Positions 19,674-28,947 of a stretch of DNA of 64,000 nucleotides are shown one piece after another. Each line of letters begins with the position of its first letter. Positions within the stretch are counted from its first letter, which is position 1. The stretch is from positions 5,016,501 through 5,080,500 of the forward strand of contig NZ_CP121471.1 in assembly GCF_033954835.1 (NCBI RefSeq). Reading direction: 5' to 3'. The stretch is from Thiorhodovibrio frisius (GTDB lineage: Bacteria; Pseudomonadota; Gammaproteobacteria; Chromatiales; Chromatiaceae). Under the pieces are notes generated by a model. That model worked only from the letters and a program-made list of their open reading frames with translations. It made no database searches and was not told the DNA's origin. The translations under genes were made by a program, and so were the position numbers.

Positions 19674-21632
19674 CTAGAAGCGCTCAAAGTCCTGGGAGTC
19701 CAGATCGTCACCGCCACTCGAGAAGCCATCATCGCCACGCGAAGCGGCAGCAGGCTTTGGCGCCGGGGCTTTTTTGGCCGCGGAGCTCTGGCGCTTACCG
19801 CCAGCGGAGAGCTTGAAGAAGGCCATGGTCTCCTGCAACTGCGCGGCCTGACCGCTGAGTTCCTCGGCCGTCGCTGCCAACTCCTCAGAGGAGGAGGCAT
19901 TTTGTTGCGTGGCCTTATCGAGCTGCCCCATGGCCTCGTTGATCTGCCCGATACCCGAGGCTTGCTCGCCGGAGGCAGCGGTAATTTCTTCCACCAACTC
20001 GGCGGTTTTGACGATGTTGGGCACCATCTGCTCGAGCACTTTTCCCGCGTCCTCGGCAATGGAGACGCTGTTGGTGGCGAGCTGGTTGATTTCTTGCGCC
20101 GTCACGCCGCTGTTCTCAGCGAGCTTGCGCACCTCGGCGGCCACCACAGTGAAGCCCTTACCATGCTCACCGGCGCGCGCGGCCTCGATGGCGGCGTTGA
20201 GCGCAAGCAGATTGGTCTTGTAGGCGATCTCCTCGATCATGCCGATTTTGCTGGCGATTTCCTTCATCGCCGCGACCGTGCGGGTGACCGCCTCGCCGCC
20301 CTGGCGGGCTTCGTCGGCCGAGCTTCTGGCGATGCCGTTGGTGACCCGAGCGTTCTCGGTGTTTTGCTGCACCGAGGCATTGAGCTGCTCGATGCTGGCA
20401 GTGGTTTCCTCGACGCTCGCGGCCTGCTCGGTCGCGCCCTGGCTAAGCGCCTGGGCGGTGGAGCTGACTTCACTAGAGGCGGAACTGAGGTTATCCGCAC
20501 CGACCCGCACCTCGCCGACAATCTGCTGGAGTTGCTGCACCATGCCGTGCATGTCGCCATAAACACCGCGCAAGCCTTGCTGGTCGAACTCGATGCCGAG
20601 ATCGCCGTTGGCAACGCGCTTGGTGACATCTGCGATGACGGCAGGGTCCTTGCCCAGTTGTGCCATGACGCCGCGGATGATCAGCCAGGCGATGACGATG
20701 CCGAACAACAGGGCAATGGCAGACAGCACTGAGATGATAAAGACAGCGCGCTCGTTGGCGGCCTGGACCTTGGGGCCAAGCTCGTCCATCTCCTTGATGA
20801 TCGCGACCTTGATCTCATTGAGCAGGGCCGCAAATTCGGGGCCGAGAACGTCGAGCGTGTTGACCACGTGGTCGTTACGCGTGTCGATGGCTGTCACCAG
20901 ACCGGTGAAGTTCGAAGCATATTCCTTCTCCAGCGTCCGGATATTGGCGAGAATGCTGCGCCGGGTGGGGTTTTGCAGTCCTCGGTCGAGCACGTCGAAA
21001 GTCTGCGTCGCCTTTTCCAACTCTTGGCGCACGCGGTCCTGGCTTTCCTTGAGGTTATCATCGACGTATTTCATCACATAGACACGTGCAAGCAGGACGT
21101 GGCGCAAGGCCGCAGCCGCATCGCTTGCGGATTCCGGGTCGCCATCGCGCAACGCGGTCTCGAAGATTTCCGTCAGGCCCTGCTCAATTTCCTGTCCGAG
21201 CTTGGCCAAGACCTCATTAACCAGGCGGTTGCGGTTGGCCATTTCCACTTCAACCGCTTTGAAGGTCGTAATGTAGGTCTCGATTTGTGTCTGAGCTTCG
21301 CGAATCTTTGCTTGGCGCTCGGGATTTTTGATCTGGCCCTCGGCCTCTCCGAGCAGACGCACGGTCTCCTGCGCGTACTGGTGGAACTCGGCCTTGTCCT
21401 TGTCGCTGCCCTTGGTGATCAGGAAGTCCTTGACGTTCATGCGGCCCATCAGCATGGCTGCCTGCAACTCGCCTAGAAGGTTCGCGTTTCGGGCTTTGCG
21501 GCGATACTCGCCGAAGTCGGTCGAAGCGTTGTTGATAGTGACGTACGCAAACCCGCTCACGATGACGAGCAGGGCCAGGACGATACCGAAGCCAAGAATG
21601 AGTTTTTTGGCCATGGTCAAGGAGCTAAGCAT
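19674..21632 (-). CDS. Methyl-accepting chemotaxis protein with helical periplasmic sensor
   Basis: A 652-residue transmembrane chemoreceptor. TM1 is near residues 10-32 and TM2 near 297-318. The roughly 260-residue periplasmic part between them is helical by composition ([40 protein letters not shown]) and resembles the helical bimodular (HBM) type. A HAMP domain follows TM2, then the signalling coiled coil with the conserved tip [20 protein letters not shown] at about 468-487. The C-terminus ends DSQDFERF without the NWETF-type CheR tether. GGAG lies 7 nt before ATG 21632. It sits between cheA and cheW and is probably the main input of this array. The ligand cannot be told. Confidence 0.95.
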   Translation of the reverse strand: MLSSLTMAKKLILGFGIVLALLVIVSGFAYVTINNASTDFGEYRRKARNANLLGELQAAMLMGRMNVKDFLITKGSDKDKAEFHQYAQETVRLLGEAEGQIKNPERQAKIREAQTQIETYITTFKAVEVEMANRNRLVNEVLAKLGQEIEQGLTEIFETALRDGDPESASDAAAALRHVLLARVYVMKYVDDNLKESQDRVRQELEKATQTFDVLDRGLQNPTRRSILANIRTLEKEYASNFTGLVTAIDTRNDHVVNTLDVLGPEFAALLNEIKVAIIKEMDELGPKVQAANERAVFIISVLSAIALLFGIVIAWLIIRGVMAQLGKDPAVIADVTKRVANGDLGIEFDQQGLRGVYGDMHGMVQQLQQIVGEVRVGADNLSSASSEVSSTAQALSQGATEQAASVEETTASIEQLNASVQQNTENARVTNGIARSSADEARQGGEAVTRTVAAMKEIASKIGMIEEIAYKTNLLALNAAIEAARAGEHGKGFTVVAAEVRKLAENSGVTAQEINQLATNSVSIAEDAGKVLEQMVPNIVKTAELVEEITAASGEQASGIGQINEAMGQLDKATQQNASSSEELAATAEELSGQAAQLQETMAFFKLSAGGKRQSSAAKKAPAPKPAAASRGDDGFSSGGDDLDSQDFERF

Positions 21633-21756
21633 CGAATTCTCCGGCTCTAATTAGGAATAACACAGACAAATCATGAAAGGGTTAAGTGTTTAACACCGGG
21701 AGCGACTCGGGTTCTGGTAATAGATCCCGCCCAGGCCACCAGTGGTGGCAAACTGA

Positions 21757-23991
21757 CTAGTTGGCAGTTCGCCGATGCGTTTGACCGATATTCGCCAATT
21801 CGCCCACGTCCAGAATGAGCGCGATATCGCCGGTACCAAGAATAGTGGCTCCGGCGATACCATGGAGGTTCTCGAACAGGTTGCCAAGGGGCTTGATGAC
21901 GGTTTGCAGCTCTCCAAGCAGGGTGTCCACGACCAAACCGAGCTTATGATGGCCAAAGCGTACCACCACCAGGCTCTCGCGTGTGGACTTACGTTCGTCA
22001 GCATTGCAGCGGAACAGCTCAGTCAGGCGGATAAAGGGCAGCACTTCGCCGCGCAGGTTGACGTAATGCTCGCCATTGCGGTTGGTAGTGGCGGCTGGAT
22101 CGACCTCCACGCATTCCGACACCTGAGACAGCGGGATCACATATTGTTCCCTACCAGCCCCGACCAAGAAGCCATCGATAATCGCCAGGGTCAGCGGCAG
22201 GATGATGGTGATCTTGGTGCCCTTGCCCCTTTCACTTTCAAGCTCCACCGAACCGCGCAGGGCCTCAATGTTGCGCCGCACCACGTCCATGCCCACACCG
22301 CGCCCGGACAGGTTGCTGGCGGTATCCTTGGTGGACAGGCCGGGCTCGAAGATCAGTCGCAGAGTTTCCTCATGGCTCAGCACATCCTCGGGCTTGACCA
22401 TCCCTTTGGCCTCCGCCTTGGCGCGGATGCGTTCGGCGTCAAGGCCGGCACCATCGTCTTTGATCTCAATGACGATATGGCCTGAATCATGAAAGGCATT
22501 GCACAGGATGGTACCAGCGGTCGGCTTGCCGGCGCGTTGTCGCTCCTCAGGCAACTCGATGGCATGGTCAATAGCGTTGCGGATCAGATGGGTGAGCGGA
22601 TCGGTGATTTTTTCAATCAGCGTTTTGTCGAGTTCGGTCTCACCACCAGTGATGACTAGGTCGATCTCCTTGCCAAGATCCTTGCTGGAGTCACGCACCA
22701 CCCGGCGAAAGCGTGACAGGCTGTCGCCGATCGGCACCATGCGCAATTGCAGGGCGTTGTCGCGGATTTCCTCGACCAAGTAGTCGACGCCATCGACGAC
22801 CTCTGCCATGTCCTCGATACCATGGCGCTCGACCATCACCCGAATGGCGGCGCTGCTGGTGACCAGCTCGCCAACCAGGTTGATCAGGTGGCCGAGGCGT
22901 TCGGCATCGACACGGATAAAGCGGTTTTCATCCTGGCGCTTGCGCGCGGCTTCCTGCGTCTTGACCGCTTGCTCCATCAGCGCCGGTTTGACCGCGCCCT
23001 GTTCAACCAGGATCTCACCCAAGGGGCGCTTCTCTGCGGCGGTCTCTTCTTCACTCTCGGTGGGGGCGCCGATCCCTTGCAGGGCGAGACCACGGTCAAG
23101 TTCTTGTTGCGTCAGCGCGCCGATCTCGACCAACATCTCGCCGATGCGGCTGATTTGATCGTCCGGCAGGCGATGCAGCATCTCGAGATACTTGTCCTGC
23201 GCTGTCTCGGGGGGCAAGATGCGGATGTCGCAGTCATCTTCGGCAAAGTTGAACACATCAGCGATGGCGGCCTTGTCGGCCTCGCTACGGAAACTGATGC
23301 GGAAACTCAGGTAGCAGCTCTCGGGGTCGATGTCGGAAGGATTCGGGGGCCAGATCGGGATGGTGGCGACATCGACAATATTGCCGAGCGAGCTTAGATA
23401 GCGCAGAAACGACAGTGGGTCCATGCCGTTGCGCAAGGCATCGGGGCCAAAGTCCAGCGCGATGATCCAGGCATCGCTGGCCATCGGCAGATATTTGGGC
23501 GCGTCGCTGTCGTCGCTCGCGCTCGCGGCCGCTGGATCTTGTGTTGACGCGCCTTTGGCGGAGCCGCTGGCAGCGGTGCCCGATCCGCCGCCGTTGCGCG
23601 CGGCCAGTTTTTCCACCAGCGTGGTGCCAGCTTCGATCAGCGCCGGATCCAACTCCAAGCTCTCTTCGCCATCGCTGGAAACGATGGCTTCGACGAGATT
23701 ACCGGTATGGTCTCGGCATTCGAACAGAATGCTGACCAGCTGGTCGGTCATAGGTTCGCGCCCGGAGCGGACCTCCTCCATGACCGACTCGATTTCATGG
23801 GTGAAATTGACGATGGGCGTGTAGCCAAAAACCCCGCCAGTGCCCTTAATCGTGTGCATGGCGCGGAAAACTGCGTTCAGCGATTCGTTATCGCTGGGGT
23901 TGGATTCGAGCGCGAAGAGCGCGTCCTCCATTGTGTGCAGCAGTTCCTCGACTTCCTCGAGAAAAGCTTGCCGGGCGGCATCCATGTTCAT
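21757..23991 (-). CDS. cheA: Chemotaxis histidine kinase CheA with an MshEN-like linker
   Basis: A 744-residue kinase that phosphorylates CheY and CheB. Order of parts: Hpt domain with phospho-accepting His46 (AMHTIKGTGG); a Ser/Ala/Gly linker; a P2-like domain (about 165-262); an unusual pair RIGEMLVEIGALTQQELDRG (282-) and RPLGEILVEQGAVKPALMEQ (322-) resembling the MshEN motif; dimerisation helices (about 355-430); HATPase (N box HLIRNAIDHAIE 468-479, G1 DDGAGL near 512, G2 GRGVGMDVV near 563); and a CheW-like domain to the end. The start overlaps the stop of the STAS gene. The extra linker is longer than in E. coli CheA. Confidence 0.95.
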   Translation of the reverse strand: MNMDAARQAFLEEVEELLHTMEDALFALESNPSDNESLNAVFRAMHTIKGTGGVFGYTPIVNFTHEIESVMEEVRSGREPMTDQLVSILFECRDHTGNLVEAIVSSDGEESLELDPALIEAGTTLVEKLAARNGGGSGTAASGSAKGASTQDPAAASASDDSDAPKYLPMASDAWIIALDFGPDALRNGMDPLSFLRYLSSLGNIVDVATIPIWPPNPSDIDPESCYLSFRISFRSEADKAAIADVFNFAEDDCDIRILPPETAQDKYLEMLHRLPDDQISRIGEMLVEIGALTQQELDRGLALQGIGAPTESEEETAAEKRPLGEILVEQGAVKPALMEQAVKTQEAARKRQDENRFIRVDAERLGHLINLVGELVTSSAAIRVMVERHGIEDMAEVVDGVDYLVEEIRDNALQLRMVPIGDSLSRFRRVVRDSSKDLGKEIDLVITGGETELDKTLIEKITDPLTHLIRNAIDHAIELPEERQRAGKPTAGTILCNAFHDSGHIVIEIKDDGAGLDAERIRAKAEAKGMVKPEDVLSHEETLRLIFEPGLSTKDTASNLSGRGVGMDVVRRNIEALRGSVELESERGKGTKITIILPLTLAIIDGFLVGAGREQYVIPLSQVSECVEVDPAATTNRNGEHYVNLRGEVLPFIRLTELFRCNADERKSTRESLVVVRFGHHKLGLVVDTLLGELQTVIKPLGNLFENLHGIAGATILGTGDIALILDVGELANIGQTHRRTAN

Positions 23992-24311
23992 GTGCTGGCC
24001 TCCGGCTGAGCAGGCGTCGGCACTCCAAAGGTCCGCTTGAGGAACAGCATATTGAGCATATCGTCGACTGTTTCGCTGACACTGGCGATTGAGAACGCAA
24101 GCCCATGGGCGTCAGCCTCAGACTGGGCGAACAGCAGCAGTTGCAGTCCAGCGCTGTCAATCTCCGTCACCTGGGACAGATCGAGGTGGATCGGGGAGCG
24201 TTGGTCGAGGACTTCTTTCAGCCGCTGAAAGTTGGCTGCCGCACTATAGATGGTCATCTCGCCTTCGTAGACAAGGGTGTCCGCCGAGGGTGTGGGTTGG
24301 TCGGTCGTCAT
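23988..24311 (-). CDS. STAS-domain protein (anti-sigma-antagonist type) of the che operon
   Basis: A 107-residue single STAS domain: ANFQRLKEVLDQRSPIHLDL followed by SQVTEIDSAGLQLLLFAQSE, with the Ser of DSAG in the position phosphorylated in SpoIIAA-type proteins. It precedes cheA with a 4-nt overlap, so it is translated with the kinase. GGAG lies about 8 nt before the ATG. Such proteins occur in several che clusters, where their role is not settled; a phospho-switch or partner-binding output is possible. MlaB also has a STAS fold, but the che context excludes it here. Confidence 0.9.
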   Translation of the reverse strand: MTTDQPTPSADTLVYEGEMTIYSAAANFQRLKEVLDQRSPIHLDLSQVTEIDSAGLQLLLFAQSEADAHGLAFSIASVSETVDDMLNMLFLKRTFGVPTPAQPEAST

Positions 24312-24682
24312 GTCGAGCAGCTCCGAAGGCCTATGATCCTTGCAGTGGCTTGGGTCAGCCTCGCCGTTTTGGGGTTCTTCTCATTGTGTCGGTAAGCTCG
24401 GCAGACAATCCCGGCTAGTGTGCCCTGGGCCGGTGGTTGACTGGGAGCTTCCCGCTCAGTTAGGGGCTCAGTTAGGCGCTCGAGTCAAACGGAGACCTCG
24501 CGAGGCAGCCTCTTGTAAAAGCCTAGTTACAGCATAGACGGTTTTTCGACCTTTACCGCGCCCTTAAGTGGCGCGGGCGCGAAAACAGATCAGGTTCGTC
24601 GCTTAATAGCCACAAGCCCGCGATCTGGCTGAGCATCGCCCACCCAGCACGTTCATCAGGCTCGCCAGCCTCACCCTGCCCA
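24312..24682. other. Spacer between the cheY and STAS genes
   Basis: About 370 bases on the leftward transcript between cheY (upstream) and the STAS gene. I see no gene. A small direct repeat, GCTCAGTTAGGG/GCTCAGTTAGGC, lies at 24454-24477. An internal promoter for STAS-cheA could lie here, but I cannot assign one. Confidence 0.4.
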
Positions 24683-25051
24683 TCAGGGCAGCACCAGTTT
24701 CGAGACCGCGTCAAGCAGCACGGGTGGCTGGAAGGGCTTAACCAGCCAGGCCTTGGCACCGGCAGCTCTGCCTTCCGCTTTCTTCTCCGGCTGGCTTTCC
24801 GTGGTCAGCATCATGATCGGCGTGAACTTGTAGGCGTCGAGCTTTTTGACCTCGCGCACCATGGTGATGCCGTCCATGTTGGGCATGTTCACATCGCTGA
24901 CGATCAGATGCACCTTCTGGCCCTTTAGCTTGGACAGGGCTTCTTTTCCATCCCCGGCTTCGATCACATCGTAGCCAGCGCCTTTGAGCGCGATACAGAC
25001 GACATTCCGTAACGAGGCGGAATCGTCAACCACCATGATTGTCTTGGCCAC
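24683..25051 (-). CDS. cheY: CheY-like single-domain response regulator
   Basis: A 122-residue receiver domain with no output module. Acidic pair D9/D10 (MVVDDSASLRN), phospho-acceptor Asp53 (HLIVSDVNMPNMDG), switch Thr in MMLTTES and the conserved Lys in AKAWLVKPF are all present. It starts with GTG at 25051, with GGGAGG 8 nt upstream. As the first gene of the leftward che region it is the likely output of the CheA encoded downstream. No CheZ phosphatase gene is in the window. Confidence 0.94.
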   Translation of the reverse strand: MAKTIMVVDDSASLRNVVCIALKGAGYDVIEAGDGKEALSKLKGQKVHLIVSDVNMPNMDGITMVREVKKLDAYKFTPIMMLTTESQPEKKAEGRAAGAKAWLVKPFQPPVLLDAVSKLVLP

Positions 25052-25345
25052 TGCAAATATCCTCCCAAGTCAGAAAAATCAGCTTACTCGCGTCTGTTGC
25101 AGAATTAGGCCAGCCATGGACCGGGGCGGACCTCCGGTGACCCAGCAATGGTGACGTGCCGCTGGCGCACAAATTCCGCACTGCGTTCTCGTTGTTTAGG
25201 TTGATGTCGGTTTGCTATCAGTTGCCGGGCTGCTGTTGCTAGCGCCGGTCTGTGATGATTTGGCTTGTTTGTGCGTTGTTCATGTCCCGCTCATCAGCTG
25301 ACCTGACCGCCAGTCTGGCTGCTGAGGTTCCCGTCGCTGGCGCGT

Positions 25346-25371
25346 GATTATACATGCCCGCGATTATACAT
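25346..25371. repeat. Direct repeat of GATTATACAT
   Basis: Two identical 10-mers at 25346-25355 and 25362-25371, with a 16-bp period and a shared upstream GCG, in the cheY/znuA divergent region. They could be tandem binding sites or duplicated -10 elements. No regulator is known to me for this sequence. Confidence 0.6.
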
Positions 25372-25445
25372 AGGGGTCAACGAGCAGAAAATATAGCGGG
25401 GTGTTCGCATGTTGCCCTGCTGGGGCGCGCGTACCCATGTTCATC

Positions 25446-25460
25446 TGTTATACAATAACA
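25446..25460 (+). promoter_or_regulatory. Zur-type operator
   Basis: TGTTATACAATAACA is a perfect 6-3-6 palindrome (TGTTAT-ACA-ATAACA) and matches the core of the gammaproteobacterial Zur box (GTTATA-ATAAC). It lies 60-75 nt upstream of the chosen znuA start and overlaps a -10-like TACAAT. With zur encoded in the same operon, this predicts zinc-dependent autorepression. It also shows that the znuA start must lie downstream of 25460. Confidence 0.85.
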
Positions 25461-25519
25461 ATTTGCGGGATGCTTTCTCGTACTTTTGCAGATCAGGAGT
25501 CCTTGCGGGGGGAGTTGTC

Positions 25520-26578
25520 GTGATCATCAATCTCAGGCTTCAAGGAGGTTGCATCCGGGCCAGTGTCTTTGCCCTGCCCTCTAGCCCGCCTCCATGCGCT
25601 CCGCGCCGGACGCACCAATCGCTGACCTTGGCGCTTCAGCCTTTCGCCCTTCTACCTTTTGCCCTTCTAATAGTCTTGCTAGCTGCCGTCTGGCCTGCCA
25701 GCACCATGGCTGAGCCGGCTGCGCGTTTGCGCGTGTTCGCGAGCGTCCTGCCAATCCAATACTTCGCGCAGCGAGTCGGCGGGGATGATGTGGAGGTCGA
25801 GGTCATGGTGCTGCCGGGACAAAGTCCGGCCACCTACGAGCCGCGCCCGCAACAGGTCGCGGCCCTGGCGCAGACCGATCTTTACCTGCGCATCGGCGTC
25901 CCTTTTGAAGACGCCTGGATGCGCCGCATCCGCACCGCTAATCCGCGCATGGAGGTCCTGGACCTGCGCGACGGCCTTGAGCTGCGCCCGATGGCTGCGC
26001 ATCACCACAACGACACAGATGCAACCCAGGCTGAGCCGCACGCCGCACCAGAGCACGCGCCCGATCATGAGCATGGTCAGGAACTCGATGCCCACGTCTG
26101 GACCAGTCCGCGCCTGGCTCGCCAGATGGCGGTGCGCATTCGCGAGCGCTTCAGCGCGCTTGATCCCGAGCATGCCGATAACTACCGGCAGCATCAGCAG
26201 GCCTTCGATCAGGAACTCGCGGCGCTGGATGCGGAGCTTGACGAGCAGCTGCGGGGGCTCAAACAACGCGCCTTTCTGGTTTATCACCCGGCCTGGGGCT
26301 ATTTTGCCGATGCTTATCAGCTGCAACAGATTCCGGTGGAGTTCGAGGGCAAGGAGCCAGGGGCACGCCAGTTGGCAGCCCTGATCGAACAGGCGCAGGC
26401 TCTCGACATTGAGGCCGTGGTGGTACAACCCCAGTTCGACCAGCGCGCAGCCGAGCGGGTGGCGCAAGCCATCGGCGGGCGCCTGGCCAGTGTCGATCCG
26501 CTCTCGGTGAATTATGCCGAGAACCTGCGCGCGCTCGCGCGGGTCATTGCCGGTCAGCCAACGGCGGATGACGATTAG
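25520..26578 (+). CDS. znuA: Zinc ABC transporter periplasmic binding protein (ZnuA-like)
   Basis: A cluster A-I solute-binding protein for Zn2+ import. I choose GTG 25520 (GGGGGAG 5-6 nt upstream, after the operator), giving 352 residues. The signal peptide has a long n-region, the hydrophobic core FALLPFALLIVLLAAVWPAS, and probable cleavage after TMA. A His/Asp-rich loop (AHHHNDTDATQAEPHAAPEH and more) precedes LDAHVWTSPR, typical of zinc SBPs; a later ligand is in VYHPAWGYFADAY. Unusually, the first ligand motif reads GQSPATYEP, with Ala where ZnuA has His (SPHTYEP). The start is uncertain. It heads znuA-znuC-znuB-zur. Confidence 0.88.
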   Translation: MIINLRLQGGCIRASVFALPSSPPPCAPRRTHQSLTLALQPFALLPFALLIVLLAAVWPASTMAEPAARLRVFASVLPIQYFAQRVGGDDVEVEVMVLPGQSPATYEPRPQQVAALAQTDLYLRIGVPFEDAWMRRIRTANPRMEVLDLRDGLELRPMAAHHHNDTDATQAEPHAAPEHAPDHEHGQELDAHVWTSPRLARQMAVRIRERFSALDPEHADNYRQHQQAFDQELAALDAELDEQLRGLKQRAFLVYHPAWGYFADAYQLQQIPVEFEGKEPGARQLAALIEQAQALDIEAVVVQPQFDQRAAERVAQAIGGRLASVDPLSVNYAENLRALARVIAGQPTADDD

Positions 26579-26601
26579 CGGTTGGCTGATAGGCAATCAC
26601 A

Positions 26602-27381
26602 ATGAACACGGCTCCCAAGCTTGAGTCTGAGCCTGAACACAGCGCTGACGCCGAGGTGGTGATTTCCGCGCAGGCATTGTCTTTCTCCTACGATGCCGTG
26701 CGCGTACTCGATGCCGTGACGCTGGATGTCAGACGCGGCGAGTTTCTTGGCCTGGTCGGCCCTAATGCCGGTGGAAAAAGCACCCTACTCAAGCTGATTC
26801 TTGGCCTACTCGAGCCGACCGCCGGGCGCCTCTGGGTGCTGGGTCAGGCACCCCGCCAAGCGCGACGGCGCATCGGCTATGTACCACAGTACCCGGCCTT
26901 CGCGCGCGATTTCCCCATCACCGTGGCCGACGCGGTGCTGATGGGTCGGCTGGGTACCCGGCGACTGATGCTGCGCTATGCGCCCCAGGACCGCGCGGCC
27001 GTGACCCGGGCCTTGCGCGAGGTCGAGGCCGAAGACCTCGCCCGCCGTCCCATCGGCAAGCTCTCCGGCGGCCAGTTGCAGCGGGTTCTCCTCGCGCGTG
27101 CACTGGTCGGCGAGCCGGAGATTCTGATCCTCGACGAGCCCACCGCGAATATCGACCAGCGCGTGGAAGGGGAGATCTTCGAGCTACTTGCGCAATTGAA
27201 CGCGCGCATGACCATTCTGGTGGTTTCCCACGACATCGCCTTCATTTCCGGCTATGTCAGCCGAGTCGCCTGTCTTAACCGCACCCTGGTGTGCCATACC
27301 ACCGGCACGGTCGACGGCCGCGTCATCACCGACCTCTATGGCGAGCGAGTGCGGGGGATTTTGCATGATCACGCATTCTGA
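26602..27381 (+). CDS. znuC: Zinc ABC transporter ATP-binding protein
   Basis: The ATPase of the zinc importer, 259 residues. Walker A GPNAGGKSTLLKLILGL, Q-loop region YVPQYPAFARDFPITVADAV, signature LSGGQLQRVLLARAL, Walker B ILILDEPTANID and H-loop VVSHDIAFISGYV are all present, so it should be catalytically competent. The Walker A has Gly for the usual Gly/Ser and is still standard (GxxxGKS/T). It lies 23 nt after znuA. Confidence 0.94.
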   Translation: MNTAPKLESEPEHSADAEVVISAQALSFSYDAVRVLDAVTLDVRRGEFLGLVGPNAGGKSTLLKLILGLLEPTAGRLWVLGQAPRQARRRIGYVPQYPAFARDFPITVADAVLMGRLGTRRLMLRYAPQDRAAVTRALREVEAEDLARRPIGKLSGGQLQRVLLARALVGEPEILILDEPTANIDQRVEGEIFELLAQLNARMTILVVSHDIAFISGYVSRVACLNRTLVCHTTGTVDGRVITDLYGERVRGILHDHAF

Positions 27382-27507
27382 ACCTAAGGCTCATCGCGAG
27401 GCACCACCGCAGAGGATGAAGCTGTTGTTTCACCCTAACGCATTCTGGGCTGACCTATCTGGGGTCGAGAGGATGTGCTCCCCTAGCAAGATCGCAGGTA
27501 TTGGCGC

Positions 27508-28398
27508 ATGACTGAGTTCTTCGGCGCCCTGACCCAGCACAGCTTTCTGCAACAAGCCCTGCTTGCCGGCCTGCTGGCGAGCCTTGGCTGTGGTCTGATG
27601 GGGCCCTTTGTGGTCGTCAAGCGCATCACCTTTCTCGCCGGCGGCATTGCCCATTCGGTGCTGGCGGGCATGGGCGCCGGCGTCTATTTCGGTTTCGATC
27701 CGCTGCTCGGCGCCCTGGTGGCAGCGGTGATCGCGGCTCTGCTGATCGGCTGGGTGCGCCTGTATTCCGATGTGCGCGAGGACACCACCATCGGCGCTCT
27801 CTGGGCAATCGGCATGGCGGTCGGCATTCTGTTCATTGCCGCGATACCTGGCTATACCTCGGACTTGATGAGCTTTCTCTTCGGCAACATCCTGCTGGTG
27901 CCCAAGCGCGAGCTGCTGTTCATGGGGCTGCTCGATACCGTGCTGCTGATCAGCCTGACCCTCTTTTACCGCCAGTTTGTTGCCCTGGCTTTCGATGAAG
28001 AATTCGCCCGTCTGCGCGGTATTCCAGTCGGGCCGCTCTATCTGGCACTACTGGTGCTGGTCGCCATTACCGTGGTGCTGATGATTCAGGTCGTCGGCCT
28101 AATTCTGGTCATCGCTCTGCTCACCTTGCCGGCCGCCATCGCGGGACTCTGGACCAGCTCGCTGGCAATGATGATGCTACTGGCGACCCTGCTCGGCGTC
28201 CTGCTAACCAGTGGCGGCCTGGCACTGTCCTACGCACCCGATTGGCCGGTTGGGCCAAGCATCATCGTGCTGGCGGGCAGCGCCTACATTGTGGCCCTGG
28301 TGGCCCGGCACCTTTGGCAAGCCTGGCGACGGCAGTCGACACTGGCCAGCGGCGGCGGCAGCGCCTGGCGAGCCGGAGAGCAGCATGACCAGGTGTGA
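27508..28398 (+). CDS. znuB: Zinc ABC transporter permease
   Basis: The integral membrane subunit of the importer, 296 residues, with about eight hydrophobic segments (for example LLAGLLASLGCGLMGPFVVV, FLAGGIAHSVLAGMGAGVYF, LALLVLVAITVVLMIQVVGL, LVIALLTLPAAIAGLW). These match the ABC-3 family. The segment VGLILVIALLTLPAA is characteristic of ZnuB/TroC proteins. The 126-nt gap after znuC is larger than the other junctions in this operon. The stop codon directly abuts the frame of the next gene (zur). Confidence 0.94.
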   Translation: MTEFFGALTQHSFLQQALLAGLLASLGCGLMGPFVVVKRITFLAGGIAHSVLAGMGAGVYFGFDPLLGALVAAVIAALLIGWVRLYSDVREDTTIGALWAIGMAVGILFIAAIPGYTSDLMSFLFGNILLVPKRELLFMGLLDTVLLISLTLFYRQFVALAFDEEFARLRGIPVGPLYLALLVLVAITVVLMIQVVGLILVIALLTLPAAIAGLWTSSLAMMMLLATLLGVLLTSGGLALSYAPDWPVGPSIIVLAGSAYIVALVARHLWQAWRRQSTLASGGGSAWRAGEQHDQV

Positions 28399-28428
28399 TT
28401 GGCACCAGAGCCCAGATCGGTGCATTCC

Positions 28429-28947
28429 ATGACGGATCACCCGTTAAACAGCTGCAAGGGCAAGGCAACCGAAGTTGACCGGATGCTGCAACTGGCCGAA
28501 CGACGATGCCATCAACAGGGGGCGCGTCTGACTGCGCGCCGCCGCCGGGTGCTGGAGATTTTGTGCCAAAGCGAGCGCCCGCTTAGCGCCTACCAGATCC
28601 TCGAAGAGTTACGCGACGGCGCGCCCTTGGCCCCACCGACCGTCTACCGCGCACTGGATTTTCTCCTCGAGCAGGGCCTGATTCATAAACTCGAGACCCT
28701 GCATGCCTTTGTCGGCTGCAACCACCCGGATCATCCGCATGCAAGCCAGTTTCTCATCTGCGCCGACTGCGGCGGGGTCACGGAAATCGAGGACGCGAGC
28801 CTGAGCGACAGTGTGCAAGTGGCAGCCTCGCGCAGCGGCTTCAAGCCAAGGCGCTCGGTAGTCGAGGTGCTTGGCTTGTGCGCCTATTGCTCGGAAACCC
28901 AAAGAGTCGCGTCCACTGCAAGCGAGGCAGATGGCAATGAGAGATAA
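28429..28947 (+). CDS. zur: Zinc uptake regulator Zur (Fur family)
   Basis: A 172-residue Fur-family repressor, active with zinc bound. The winged helix reads ARLTARRRRVLEILCQSERP, LSAYQILEELRDGAPLAPPT and VYRALDFLLEQGLIHKLE. The dimerisation half has metal ligands in CNHPDHPHASQFLICADCGG and CAYC, including the structural CxxC pairs. I use ATG 28429 (MTDHPLNSCKG); a TTG at 28399 directly after the znuB stop is also in frame. It is encoded with the importer behind a Zur box, so autoregulation is expected. The zinc context favours Zur over Fur. Confidence 0.93.
   Translation: MTDHPLNSCKGKATEVDRMLQLAERRCHQQGARLTARRRRVLEILCQSERPLSAYQILEELRDGAPLAPPTVYRALDFLLEQGLIHKLETLHAFVGCNHPDHPHASQFLICADCGGVTEIEDASLSDSVQVAASRSGFKPRRSVVEVLGLCAYCSETQRVASTASEADGNER

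Larger units (their letters stand above)
25052..25519. other. Divergent regulatory region cheY / znuA
   Basis: About 470 bases between the leftward che operon and the rightward zinc operon. It contains the Zur-type operator at 25446-25460 and a direct repeat of GATTATACAT at 25346-25355 and 25362-25371, 16 bp apart. Both repeats contain TATACAT, which could serve as a -10 element in either direction. An open frame starting at 25409 runs through the operator and is not a plausible start. Confidence 0.55.

Noticed and set aside
19080-20732. 550-codon forward open frame opposite the MCP and cheW genes
   Set aside because: It spans two intact chemotaxis genes on the other strand and has only Leu/Gly/Arg-rich shadow sequence.
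25409-25519. Upstream extension of znuA to an ATG at 25409
   Set aside because: The start would lie before the Zur operator, and the added residues precede the signal peptide without family similarity.
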